Shown in pieces: positions 8,542-16,400 of a stretch of 64,000 nucleotides of DNA. The position numbers and the translations under genes were made by a program. The stretch comes from Novosphingobium sp. SG707. GTDB taxonomy: Bacteria; Pseudomonadota; Alphaproteobacteria; Sphingomonadales; Sphingomonadaceae. Position 1 is the stretch's first letter; the number at the start of each line of letters is the position of its first letter. The stretch spans positions 851,006 through 915,005 of the forward strand of contig NZ_JAAZQL010000001.1 of NCBI RefSeq assembly GCF_012275515.1. Reading direction: 5' to 3'. The notes under the pieces are model-generated. The model was not told the DNA's origin and did no database searches. It saw only the letters and a list, made by a program, of their open reading frames with translations.

Positions 8542-9810
8542 ATGCGCCGCTTACTCATACTGCTGCCGCTGCTGGCGGCGGCTCCGGCATGGGCCAATGC
8601 GGCGCAGGCCAATGATCTGAACGCGGCCATCGCTGATGCCCTGGCCCATGCCCCCGCCCTGGCCGAGGCGCAGGCGGGGCAGGCCGAGGCCAAGGCAAGG
8701 CTGGACGGGGCGCGGGCGCAGGGCAATCCGATGCTCAGTGTCGAAGGACAGATTGGCGCCGGACGCATCGACAATGGCGGCTTCTTTGGCTTTACTGCGC
8801 GCAATGTGACGCCTCTGGCGCTGCGGGCGGGGGCGGAAATGCCGCTTTATGCCGGGGGCCGCGTGGCCGCCGCCATCGATCAGGCGAAGGGCGGCAAGGC
8901 GATGGCCGATCTGGCTCTGGCCGATGCGCGCTCGCGGGTGGTGGTGGGCGCGGTGGCCGCCTATGCCGAAGTACTGACGGCCCGCCGGATCGAGGCGCGG
9001 TTTCAGCAATTGTCGGCCGAGCTGGCCGAGGTTGAACGGCAGGCCAAATTGCGTTTTCGAGCGGGCGAGATCCCGGCCTCCGACCTTGCCGCCGCCACCG
9101 CGCGCCGGGCCGAGGGCGAGGCAGGCCTTGCCGCCACACAGGGCCGCCGCATCACCGCCGAGGCGCAATATGCACGCGCCACCGGGCATGAGGCGGGCGA
9201 TCTGGCCCCTCTCCCGCCCCTGCCTGCCACGCCGCCCACGCTGGACGAGGCCATGGAGAGCGCACACCGCGCCAATCCGGCCCTGGCGCAGGCGGAAAAG
9301 GGCATCGACATCGCGCGGGCCGGTGTGCGCGGCGCGCGGGCGGAAAGCCTGCCCACCATCGGCGCCTTTGCCGAGGCCACGCGCACCCGCGACCAGTTCT
9401 TTCCCGATTACCGCGCCGATGCGATGGCGGTGGGTGTCCGGGGCCGCTGGACCCTTTGGGCGGGCGGGCGCACGGCGGCCAAGATCCATGAGGCCGATGC
9501 CGGGCTGGACGCCAGCGAGGCCCGCGCCCGCGAGGCGCGCGAACAGATCGATACCGCCGTCATTTCGGCATGGACCGGCCTGAAAACCGCCCAGCGCATG
9601 GTCGATGCCAGTACGCTGCGCGCCACCGCCGCCGCCGAGGCGCTGCGCAGCGTGCAACTGGAGGCCAAGGTTGGTGCGAAACCCACGCTGGCCGTGCTGG
9701 ATGCCGAGCGCGAGGCGACCGCCGCCGATGCCGGAAGGATTGAAGCCGAGGGGCAACGTCTGCTCGCGGCATGGCAGCTTAACGCACTGGCTGGCGCGCT
9801 GGCGCCGTAA
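8542..9810 (+). CDS. TolC-family outer membrane factor
   Basis: The 422-residue protein has a signal peptide ending near AWANA. The body is two repeated, Ala-rich, long alpha-helical halves typical of TolC, for example DALAHAPALAEAQAGQAEAK in half one and AMESAHRANPALAQAEKGID in half two. It forms the outer-membrane channel and tunnel of tripartite pumps. It lies 12 bases after the YgaP-like gene. The only adaptor and RND pump nearby are in the divergent operon, so this channel most likely completes that pump even though it is transcribed with SQR. Confidence 0.9.
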   Translation: MRRLLILLPLLAAAPAWANAAQANDLNAAIADALAHAPALAEAQAGQAEAKARLDGARAQGNPMLSVEGQIGAGRIDNGGFFGFTARNVTPLALRAGAEMPLYAGGRVAAAIDQAKGGKAMADLALADARSRVVVGAVAAYAEVLTARRIEARFQQLSAELAEVERQAKLRFRAGEIPASDLAAATARRAEGEAGLAATQGRRITAEAQYARATGHEAGDLAPLPPLPATPPTLDEAMESAHRANPALAQAEKGIDIARAGVRGARAESLPTIGAFAEATRTRDQFFPDYRADAMAVGVRGRWTLWAGGRTAAKIHEADAGLDASEARAREAREQIDTAVISAWTGLKTAQRMVDASTLRATAAAEALRSVQLEAKVGAKPTLAVLDAEREATAADAGRIEAEGQRLLAAWQLNALAGALAP

Positions 9811-9822
9811 AGGAGGTTTACC

Positions 9823-10173
9823 ATGAACAAGGACTGGCCGCAGATGGCCAAGGATCTGTCGGGGGCGATCAAGGAAGTGCGCATCGGCGCGCCCGATGTG
9901 ATGAAAAACTTCTCCGCCATGGCCAGCGCCGCCACCGCCAATGGCGCGTTGGACAGCAAGACCAAGGAGCTGATCGCGCTGGGCATTGCCGTGGCGATCC
10001 GCTGCGACGGCTGCGTAGCCTTTCATGCGCAGGCCGCGCTCAAGCATGGCGCCACCCGCGAAGAGGTGATGGATGCCATGGGCCTTGCCGTCTATATGGG
10101 CGCGGGGCCAAGCCTGATGTATGCGGCGCAAGCCGTGGAGGCCTATGACCAGTTTGCGGCGGCCGCGAAATAG
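9823..10173 (+). CDS. AhpD/carboxymuconolactone decarboxylase-family protein
   Basis: A 116-residue protein with CDGCVAFHAQAA, giving the CxxC (61 and 64) and His68 of AhpD-like thiol peroxidase partners. True carboxymuconolactone decarboxylases lack the CxxC, so redox chemistry is more likely than a role in aromatic degradation. A strong AGGAGG ribosome site precedes the ATG, and the gene follows the TolC gene directly as the last member of the SQR operon. A thiol or persulfide reductase role is inferred from its neighbours. Confidence 0.85.
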   Translation: MNKDWPQMAKDLSGAIKEVRIGAPDVMKNFSAMASAATANGALDSKTKELIALGIAVAIRCDGCVAFHAQAALKHGATREEVMDAMGLAVYMGAGPSLMYAAQAVEAYDQFAAAAK

Positions 10174-10174
10174 A

Positions 10175-11935
10175 TCAGGCGCGCACGACCTCATCGGCGC
10201 GGGCGGCTTGGCGCGCTTTTAACAGATCGTGGCGCGTGACCATGCCGACCACCCGGCCATCGGCGGGGGACAGCACGGGAATGCGCCCCTTGCCCGTTTC
10301 CAGAATGAGGTCGGCCAGCGCGCCAATCGGCGTCTGCGGCCAGACATAGGGCGATGACGCATCCGAAAGGACATCGCGCAGGGACAGGTCTGGCTCCATT
10401 CCGCCGCTTTGCCAGTTCAGCGCATCCTCACGCGAGACCATGCCGACAAGGCCGCCTGCGGCATTGACCACCGGATAGCTGCGATGCCACGCTCCGTCGG
10501 CAAAGAAGGCCAGGGCCTCGGAGACCAGCGTGGTGTCGGGCATGGTCTGGGGTGCGGGGGTCATGATCCGTTCGACCTGAAACAGTTCGAGCGGATCGAC
10601 ACTGTATTCCTGACGGATATGGCGGCCGCGCCGCGCAATCTTTTCGGTCAGGATCGAGCGGTGCATCACCAGCACGCTGACCCCATAGGCGCCGATGGCG
10701 CAGGCCATCGTTAGGGGCAACGCCTCGAAATGCCCGGTCAGTTCGGCGGCGAACAGGGCGCCCGTCAGCGGTGCGCGCATCGCCCCGCTCATGATCCCGG
10801 CCATGCCGATCATCGCCCAGACGCCCTCGTCCCCCGGCAGCCACAGGCCCGCCAGCGCGCCCAACGCCCCGCCCAGCATCAGCAAGGGCGCGAGCACCCC
10901 GCCCGATGTGCCCGATCCCAGCGCCACCAGCCAGACGGCGGCCTTGACCGCCAGCAGCAGCGCAATCGCCCGCGCCCCCATCGCGCCATCGAGCAGCGCC
11001 TGAATATTGGCATAGCCCGCCCCCAGCACGCGCGGGTCAATCAGCGCGCCCAGCCCGACCACCAGACCGCCAATCGCGGGCCACCACATCCAATGCGCCG
11101 GCAGGCGGTGAAATCCATCCTCCACCCGGTAGAGCGCGCTGGAAAGCACCCCTGCCATCGCCCCCAGCAACAGGCCCAGTCCCAGCGCCGCCGCCAGCGC
11201 CCAGACCCCGATGGGCATCGCCAGACTGGCCGGGAACATCGGCCCCGCCCCCAGCCACACCCCGCGCAGCACATGGGCGACCAGACAGGCCAGCACCACC
11301 GGCACAAAACTGCGCGGCTTCCATTCGAACAGCAGAACCTCGACCGCCAACAGGATCGCGGCCAGCGGCGTGCCGAAAATCGCCGTCATCCCCGCCGCCG
11401 CGCCCGAGACCAGCAGCGTCTTGCGCTCGGCAGCGGTCAGGTGAAAGCGTTGGGCAAAGAGCGAGCCGATAGCCCCGCCGGTCATGATGATCGGCCCTTC
11501 CGCGCCAAAGGGGCCGCCGCTGCCGATGGAAATGGCCGAGGACAGGGGCTTGAGAATGGCCACTTTCAGCGACAATCGGCTCTCGCCATAGAGGATGGTT
11601 TCGATGGCCTCGGGGATGCCATGGCCGCGGATCTTTTCCGAACCATAGCGCGCCATCAGCCCGACGATCAGGCTGCCCAGCACCGGCATCAGCACGATCA
11701 TCGCCGGATTGGCTCCCGCCGCCATGGTCGCAGGATCAACCGAAAGGCGGCCATACCAGAACAGATTGGTGGCCAGCGCGATCAGCCGCAGCAGCACCCA
11801 CGCCCCCGCCGCGCCCCCTGCGCCCACCACCAGCGCGGCAAGGGCCAGCACGACCATGCGATGATCGGCGGTATGGTCGCGCAGATTTGGCAAATCAGGG
11901 GCGAAATGGGATGGTGGCAAAGGGGCAACGGACAT
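10175..11935 (-). CDS. CLC-family chloride channel/antiporter with two CBS domains
   Basis: A 586-residue polytopic membrane protein. GSGGPFGAEGPIIMTGG is the second selectivity-filter region and keeps the glutamate that gates proton-coupled transport; SGTSGGVLAPLLMLGG is the later filter segment. The last ~140 residues hold two CBS domains (starting at VERIMTPAP and LRDVLSDAS), which in CLC proteins bind nucleotides. The ATG chosen removes a short hydrophobic extension lacking a ribosome site. It is convergent with the AhpD-like gene (one base apart) and divergent from a MarR regulator across a perfect palindrome. Confidence 0.9.
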   Translation of the reverse strand: MSVAPLPPSHFAPDLPNLRDHTADHRMVVLALAALVVGAGGAAGAWVLLRLIALATNLFWYGRLSVDPATMAAGANPAMIVLMPVLGSLIVGLMARYGSEKIRGHGIPEAIETILYGESRLSLKVAILKPLSSAISIGSGGPFGAEGPIIMTGGAIGSLFAQRFHLTAAERKTLLVSGAAAGMTAIFGTPLAAILLAVEVLLFEWKPRSFVPVVLACLVAHVLRGVWLGAGPMFPASLAMPIGVWALAAALGLGLLLGAMAGVLSSALYRVEDGFHRLPAHWMWWPAIGGLVVGLGALIDPRVLGAGYANIQALLDGAMGARAIALLLAVKAAVWLVALGSGTSGGVLAPLLMLGGALGALAGLWLPGDEGVWAMIGMAGIMSGAMRAPLTGALFAAELTGHFEALPLTMACAIGAYGVSVLVMHRSILTEKIARRGRHIRQEYSVDPLELFQVERIMTPAPQTMPDTTLVSEALAFFADGAWHRSYPVVNAAGGLVGMVSREDALNWQSGGMEPDLSLRDVLSDASSPYVWPQTPIGALADLILETGKGRIPVLSPADGRVVGMVTRHDLLKARQAARADEVVRA

Positions 11936-11964
11936 AGATGGCTCCGGATTGTGCCCGGCGCAAA

Positions 11965-11983
11965 TATATCGTATTACGATATA
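11965..11983. promoter_or_regulatory. 19-bp perfect palindrome, candidate MarR operator
   Basis: TATATCGTA, one base, TACGATATA. It is centred between the CLC start and the MarR start, the usual place for a MarR site controlling both genes. Symmetry is seen directly; the bound protein is inferred. Confidence 0.6.
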
Positions 11984-12003
11984 AATCAAGATGAGGAAAC
12001 GCC

Positions 12004-12405
12004 ATGTCTGAACTGGAGGAAGCCGATTACGCCCTGTTGGCGCAATTCCGGCATACGCTGCGCCAGTTTCTGGTGTTCAGCGAGGACAAGGCAGCCGGTT
12101 TCGGCCTGACGCCGCAACAGCATCAGGCGCTGCTGGCGATTCGCGCCGCGCCCGAAAGCGGGGCGACCGTCGGCTATGTGGCCGAAAGGCTGATCCTGAA
12201 GCCGCACAGCGCCAGCGGGCTGGTTGATCGGCTGGAAACGCAAGGCTGGCTGACGCGCGCGCCCTCGCCGCAGGATCGGCGTCAGGCCATGCTGGTCCTG
12301 ACCGACAGGGCGCGCGAGGCGCTCGAGGGGTTGAGCGCGACCCATCGCGAGGAAATCCGCCGCCTGCGCCCGATGCTGACCGATCTGCTGGATCGTCTGG
12401 GATAA
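12004..12405 (+). CDS. MarR-family regulator
   Basis: A 133-residue winged-helix protein. The recognition helix lies in AERLILKPHSASGLVDRLE and the wing ends RRQAMLVLTDRAREAL, both typical of MarR. It is divergent from the CLC gene with a 19-bp palindrome between them, so control of the CLC gene and itself is likely. The ligand is unknown. The start follows GAGGAAACGCC. Confidence 0.88.
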   Translation: MSELEEADYALLAQFRHTLRQFLVFSEDKAAGFGLTPQQHQALLAIRAAPESGATVGYVAERLILKPHSASGLVDRLETQGWLTRAPSPQDRRQAMLVLTDRAREALEGLSATHREEIRRLRPMLTDLLDRLG

Positions 12406-12520
12406 GCCGTGCTGCAATGGCCCCAAGATGAATATTTTACGACAATTGTATTCAGATTGTCGGAAGTCAGCCTCCGCTAAAACCGCCCCATCGGCACATC
12501 GCCGTTACGGGAGAAGTGAC

Positions 12521-12931
12521 ATGCGGCATTGGATCGGAGCCATGGCCATCGGGGCGGCGGGCCTGATGATGGCGGGGAGCGCGCAGGCGCAGAGCTGGGG
12601 CGTCTATGTCGGCAGCGGCGCACCGCCCTACGCGACAGGCTGGCGCGACGAAGGCGCGGACCGGATGATGAGTTTCATCTGTTCGGGTCAGCGCGCCCAT
12701 GGGCTGGAAAACCGGCTGGATCACGAGGTGGACGAAGGCGATATCGACCCCGGCACCGCCAATCGCATCCACGCCGCCATCGACGGCCTTGAAGACCGCC
12801 AGCGCCATGAATGCGCCGAGGGTGATGTCCGCTCGGTCCGCGAGATCGGATGGCGCTATGACCGGATCGGGCAATGGATGGAGAGTGCGGCCCATGGCGA
12901 TGACGGGCCGGGCTGGCGTCCTCGTTGGTAA
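12521..12931 (+). CDS. secreted hypothetical protein
   Basis: A 136-residue protein with a clear signal peptide (MRHWIGAMAIGAAGLMMAGSAQA) and a charged mature part rich in His, Asp, Glu and Arg, with two cysteines (in FICSGQRAH and HECAEG) that could pair. The start follows GGGAGAAGTGAC. I do not recognise a named family. The acidic and histidine-rich mature region next to Ni/Co transport genes allows a periplasmic metal-related role, but nothing shows it. Confidence 0.6.
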   Translation: MRHWIGAMAIGAAGLMMAGSAQAQSWGVYVGSGAPPYATGWRDEGADRMMSFICSGQRAHGLENRLDHEVDEGDIDPGTANRIHAAIDGLEDRQRHECAEGDVRSVREIGWRYDRIGQWMESAAHGDDGPGWRPRW

Positions 12932-12950
12932 AAGGGCTCGTTGGTAAACT

Positions 12951-13217
12951 TCAGAGATACTTGGCCAGTTCGGACAGCTGCGCCAGTTTCTCGCGCAGTT
13001 CCGGCGTGAGTTCGCCCAGCGTATCGGTCAGGTGATGTTCGATATGATGGGCCACCAGCCGCGTCTTGGCCTTGTCCAGAGCCGCCACCACGGCGGCCAG
13101 TTGCTGGGCCACATCAAGCGCGCTGCGGTTATCCTCAATCATCGCGATGATGCTGGCGAGGTGACCGTTGGCGCGCTTGAGGCGGTTGGTCAGGTCCTTG
13201 TCGGTGGCGTGGCTCAT
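12951..13217 (-). CDS. RcnR/CsoR-family repressor lacking the canonical cysteine
   Basis: An 88-residue all-helical DUF156 protein, read from LKRANGHLASIIAMIED and VAQQLAAVVAALDKAKTRLV. It lies nine bases after the RcnA-like exporter, so it should repress that operon. RcnR binds Ni/Co with Cys35, His3, His60 and His64; aligned on the AQQLAA segment the cysteine position is alanine (residue 33) and the protein has no cysteine at all. His3, His57, His58, His61 and His62 are present. Metal sensing, if it occurs, must use histidines. A formaldehyde-type FrmR role is unlikely without the cysteine. Confidence 0.85.
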   Translation of the reverse strand: MSHATDKDLTNRLKRANGHLASIIAMIEDNRSALDVAQQLAAVVAALDKAKTRLVAHHIEHHLTDTLGELTPELREKLAQLSELAKYL

Positions 13218-13226
13218 CGCGCCGGT

Positions 13227-14090
13227 TCAGAGCAGATGGCGCGCGCCGTCAAGCGCAATCACCGCGCCGACGATCAGGATCACCGCGCCTGAGAGCAGCG
13301 GCGCCTTGCGCACCGCATCGCCAAACCCGCTCCAGCGCTTTTCCAGATGGCGCAGCGAAAGCGCGGCCAGCACGCCCGAGGCCACCATTGTCAACGCCAG
13401 CCCTACCGAGAACCCCGTCACCAGCACCGCGCCCAGCGCCACCCTGTGCAATTGCAGGCAGAGCATCAGCACCGTGATCGCGCCGGGGCAAGGCACCAGC
13501 CCGCCCGTCAGGCCAAAGACCACGATCTGGCCCGTGGTGACCGAGCGGCCCGCAAAGCGGCGGCGGATGTCCTCGGCATGGGCCGCCTCATGGGCATCGA
13601 CATAGCCGCCGGTCGCCAGTTCCAGTTCGTGGATCTCTTCTTCGGTCGGTTCGTGATGATGGTGGTGCCCGTGGTGGTGATCATGGTCATGGTGGTGATG
13701 GTCATGGCTGTGGCCATGATGATGCTCATGGGCATGGGCCGCGTGCAGATCGGCCCGCGCGCGCCGGATCATCCAGATCGCCATGGCCACGATCACCGCG
13801 CCTGAGGCAAGCTGGAAATAGGGTTCGGTGTCCTCGGCCCGAAATGAGCCAAACGCCCACATGCCCCCCATCGCCACCAGCCACACCACCAGTGTATGCG
13901 ACAGCGTGGCCGCCAGCCCCAGCAGCACCGCCTGACGCACTGTGCCTTTCACCGCGATGATGAAGGCGGCCATCATGGTCTTGGAATGGCCCGGCTCCAG
14001 CCCGTGCAGCGCGCCCAGCAGGATGGCGCTGGGGATGAAGAGCCAGCCATGGGCGGCGTCCTGGGCGATAAGGGCGGTGAGATCGGTCAT
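13227..14090 (-). CDS. rcnA: RcnA-like nickel/cobalt exporter
   Basis: A 287-residue membrane protein with the NiCoT/RcnA signatures LLGALHGLEPGHSKTMMAAF in the first third and LTGGLVPCPGAITVLML after the loop. Between them is a long cytoplasmic loop very rich in histidine (HHHGHSHDHHHHDHDHHH), as in RcnA efflux proteins. The ATG chosen gives MTDLTALIAQDAAHGW, the usual start of the family. It is followed at once by the RcnR/CsoR-type gene. A perfect C6/G6 palindrome lies 13 bases upstream of the start. Confidence 0.88.
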   Translation of the reverse strand: MTDLTALIAQDAAHGWLFIPSAILLGALHGLEPGHSKTMMAAFIIAVKGTVRQAVLLGLAATLSHTLVVWLVAMGGMWAFGSFRAEDTEPYFQLASGAVIVAMAIWMIRRARADLHAAHAHEHHHGHSHDHHHHDHDHHHGHHHHHEPTEEEIHELELATGGYVDAHEAAHAEDIRRRFAGRSVTTGQIVVFGLTGGLVPCPGAITVLMLCLQLHRVALGAVLVTGFSVGLALTMVASGVLAALSLRHLEKRWSGFGDAVRKAPLLSGAVILIVGAVIALDGARHLL

Positions 14091-14102
14091 GGCGCCTGCA
14101 CG

Positions 14103-14121
14103 TATCCCCCCTGGGGGGATA
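14103..14121. promoter_or_regulatory. RcnR/CsoR-type operator
   Basis: TATCCCCCCTGGGGGGATA is a perfect 19-bp palindrome. Operators of RcnR and CsoR are G/C tracts flanked by A/T inverted repeats, so this fits the repressor encoded at 12951-13217. The site sits between the rcnA ribosome site and the presumed promoter. Confidence 0.75.
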
Positions 14122-14189
14122 TAGCAAGCGTGATATTGTCGCCCCTTGCCCATCGCCTCGGTTGACATGCAGGGCCCGAAGCGCCAAAG

Positions 14190-14300
14190 GGCGGCCATCC
14201 CCTGGGGAGTAGCCATCCGCATTTTCAGCGGAGCGCATGTCAACAAACTTGGTTTCGGCCATGGCATGTGCGGCCTTTACGGTTAGGCGAGACCATGGAT
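14190..14300 (+). ncRNA. yybP-ykoY (Mn2+) riboswitch
   Basis: Conserved elements occur in the right order. GGGGAGTAGCC is at 14204-14214, followed by a P2 stem TCCGC/GCGGA. Next comes CATGTCAACAAACTTGG (14236-14252), enclosed by a P3 stem GCGCATG with CATGTGC. Then TTTACGGTTAGGCGAGACC ends at 14294. The class senses Mn2+ and switches on Mn export genes. The downstream gene starts about 75 bases later on the same strand. The outer P1 limits are approximate. Confidence 0.88.
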
Positions 14301-14369
14301 CGGCATGCACTCGGGGCCGGGCGCGTGCCCGGTTCATGTATCCTATGCCCGGCCCTGTGGAATCTGTTC

Positions 14370-15377
14370 ATGTCTTCTTTGACGATCACCATCGCACTGC
14401 TGCTCGGATCGGCAGTCGTGATCTATCTGGCCTGCGAATATTTCGTGAATGGCGTTGAATGGGTCGGCGAAAAAATGGACGTCGGCCAGAAGGCGACCGG
14501 CACGATTCTCGCCGCATTCGGCACGGCCCTGCCCGAAAGCGTGGTTACGCTGGTGGCGGTGGCCTTTGGCACGGGGGCTGCGGCCAAGGAACTGGGTGTG
14601 GGGGCGGCGCTGGGCGGTCCGTTGGCGCTGTCGACCATTGCCTATGCCACGGTGGGCGTGGTGCTGTTGCTGACGGGGCGGCGGTTGGCGGCATCAAGCG
14701 ATATGGCGCATACTTTCCGCCATCTCAGCAAGGATCAGGGCTGGTTCCTCGCCATCTTTGCGGCCAAGATCACGCTGGGCCTGCTGGCCTTCGCGTGGAA
14801 ACCTTGGCTCGGTGTGCTGTTTCTGGCGGCCTACGCGCTCTATGTCCGTCAGGAGCTGGGCGGCGAAGGCGATGATGCCGAAGAAGGTATCGAGCCGCTG
14901 AAATTCCAGCCCGGGCGGGCGGTTCCTGCCACGGCCATGGCTGTTTTTCAGGTGCTGGTGGCGCTGGTGGTGATCTTTGTCGCCTCGCAGACTTTTGTGC
15001 GGCAATTGGAAGCGCTTGGCCCCGCGCTGGGCCTGCGCCCGCAATTGCTGGCCCTGTTGTTCAGCCCGATCGCCACCGAATTGCCCGAAACGATGAATGC
15101 CATAATCTGGGTACGCCAGGGCAAATACAAGCTGGCGCTGGCCAATATTTCGGGCGCGATGATGATTCAGGCGACGATCCCGACCGCGCTGGGCCTGTTC
15201 TTCACGCCCTGGCTGCTGACGCCCCCGCTGCTGGTGGCGGCGGGCGCGACGATGGCGGCGATCCTCATCATGTTCCTTGTGTTTCGGCGCGGCATGGCCT
15301 CGCGCGGGCTGCTGGCGGGGATGGGGCTGCTCTATCTGGTGTTTGCGGGCGTCATTGCCGCGCTCCATCTGGGTTAA
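14370..15377 (+). CDS. cation/Ca2+ exchanger (CaCA family), candidate Mn2+ exporter
   Basis: A 335-residue polytopic protein with the two alpha-repeats of cation/Ca2+ antiporters: TILAAFGTALPESVVTL in the first half and LFSPIATELPETMNAIIW in the second. The paired acidic LPE motifs bind the transported cation. About ten membrane helices and a central acidic loop (GEGDDAEEGIEP) are visible. The start MSSLTITIALLLG was chosen because the upstream extension runs through the riboswitch. Control by the Mn2+ riboswitch suggests Mn2+ or mixed Mn/Ca export; this is inference. Its 3' end overlaps a convergent LysR gene by 26 bases. Confidence 0.87.
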   Translation: MSSLTITIALLLGSAVVIYLACEYFVNGVEWVGEKMDVGQKATGTILAAFGTALPESVVTLVAVAFGTGAAAKELGVGAALGGPLALSTIAYATVGVVLLLTGRRLAASSDMAHTFRHLSKDQGWFLAIFAAKITLGLLAFAWKPWLGVLFLAAYALYVRQELGGEGDDAEEGIEPLKFQPGRAVPATAMAVFQVLVALVVIFVASQTFVRQLEALGPALGLRPQLLALLFSPIATELPETMNAIIWVRQGKYKLALANISGAMMIQATIPTALGLFFTPWLLTPPLLVAAGATMAAILIMFLVFRRGMASRGLLAGMGLLYLVFAGVIAALHLG

Positions 15378-16296
15378 GCGGCGAGGGATCGCGCCCCAGA
15401 AACAGGCGCGCGATCAGCGAGCGCAGCCAGACCACACCCGGATCGTCCTGCACCCGCAAATGCCAATATTGCGCGATGCCGATCAGCGGCGCGGCAAAGG
15501 GCGGATCGATCAGACGCAGCGGGGCCATACTGGCAAAAATGGCCCCCACCGCCTTGGGCACGGTGCTTATCAGATCCGAGCCGGCCACCAGCAGCGGTAC
15601 GCTCATGAAATGGGGCGATTGCAGCGCGACACGGCGACGCAGGCCCATGTGTTCAAGCTGCATCTCGAACAATTCCTGACTGCGCCCGCTGGACGAGACG
15701 ACGATATGACCCAGCGCCAGAAAGGCTTCCTGCGTCCAAGGCGCATCCAGCGCCGGGTGCCCTTCGCGCATGATGCAGGTGAAGGGATGGTCGAACAGCT
15801 TTTGCGTCATGAAAGGCCCCTGCCCCAGATCGGGGAAATAGCCGAGCGCCAGATCGACCGCGCCCTCCCCCATCGCCTGCACCAGATCGGCCGGACGCAG
15901 CGACCGACATTCGAGCGTCACCTGCGGCGCGGCGCGCTCCAGTTCCTGCATCAGGCGGGGCAGGAACACCAGCTCGCCAATGTCCGAAGTGGAGAGCACG
16001 AAATGGCGCGCGGCGCTGGCCGGGTCGAAATGGCGGCCCGCCAGAATGTCATGCTCCACCCCATGCAGCAGGCGACGCAACGGGTCGCGCAGGCTTTCAC
16101 CCAGCGCAGTCGGGCGCATCCCCGCCCCATCGCGCACCAGCAGTTGATCCCCCATCGCCCGGCGCAATTTGCTCAGGGCAAAGCTGACATTGGGCTGGCT
16201 CATGCCCAGACGGCGGGCGGTGGCATGGACGCCGCGCTCCTCCAGCAAGGCGTCGAGCACCACCAACAGGTTGAGGTCAAAGCGGCGATAGTCCAT
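15352..16296 (-). CDS. LysR-family regulator
   Basis: A 314-residue LysR protein. The N-terminal helix-turn-helix is in HATARRLGMSQPNVSFALSKLR and the rest is the two-lobed effector domain. The start MDYRRFDLNLLVVLDALLEE resembles the NodD/LinR-type LysR subgroup. It is divergent from a Rieske oxygenase gene, and an inverted repeat lies between them, so it probably activates that oxygenase in response to its aromatic substrate. Confidence 0.88.
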   Translation of the reverse strand: MDYRRFDLNLLVVLDALLEERGVHATARRLGMSQPNVSFALSKLRRAMGDQLLVRDGAGMRPTALGESLRDPLRRLLHGVEHDILAGRHFDPASAARHFVLSTSDIGELVFLPRLMQELERAAPQVTLECRSLRPADLVQAMGEGAVDLALGYFPDLGQGPFMTQKLFDHPFTCIMREGHPALDAPWTQEAFLALGHIVVSSSGRSQELFEMQLEHMGLRRRVALQSPHFMSVPLLVAGSDLISTVPKAVGAIFASMAPLRLIDPPFAAPLIGIAQYWHLRVQDDPGVVWLRSLIARLFLGRDPSPLNPDGARQ

Positions 16297-16302
16297 GCGT
16301 CT

Positions 16303-16352
16303 TAATCCGTCTAGCTGATTATGATGATTATATCAAACAGCCTGACGGATTA
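16303..16352. promoter_or_regulatory. LysR-type inverted repeat
   Basis: TAATCCGTC at 16303-16311 and GACGGATTA at 16344-16352 form a perfect 9-base inverted repeat with a 32-base AT-rich spacer, between the divergent LysR and Rieske genes. Two such arms could be bound by a LysR tetramer; this assignment is inferred. Confidence 0.5.
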
Positions 16353-16400
16353 TGCCAGATGCTTCTAATCTCCCCGCAACCGCAGGGAGAGAGAAGCCAC

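Noticed and set aside
13640..13740. CAT/GGT-rich tract as a DNA repeat
   Set aside because: It is the codon repeat for the histidine-rich loop of the rcnA-like protein, not an independent repeat.
14198..14208. TCCCCTGGGGA as a second RcnR-type site
   Set aside because: It overlaps the conserved GGGGAGTAGC element of the riboswitch, which explains the sequence better.
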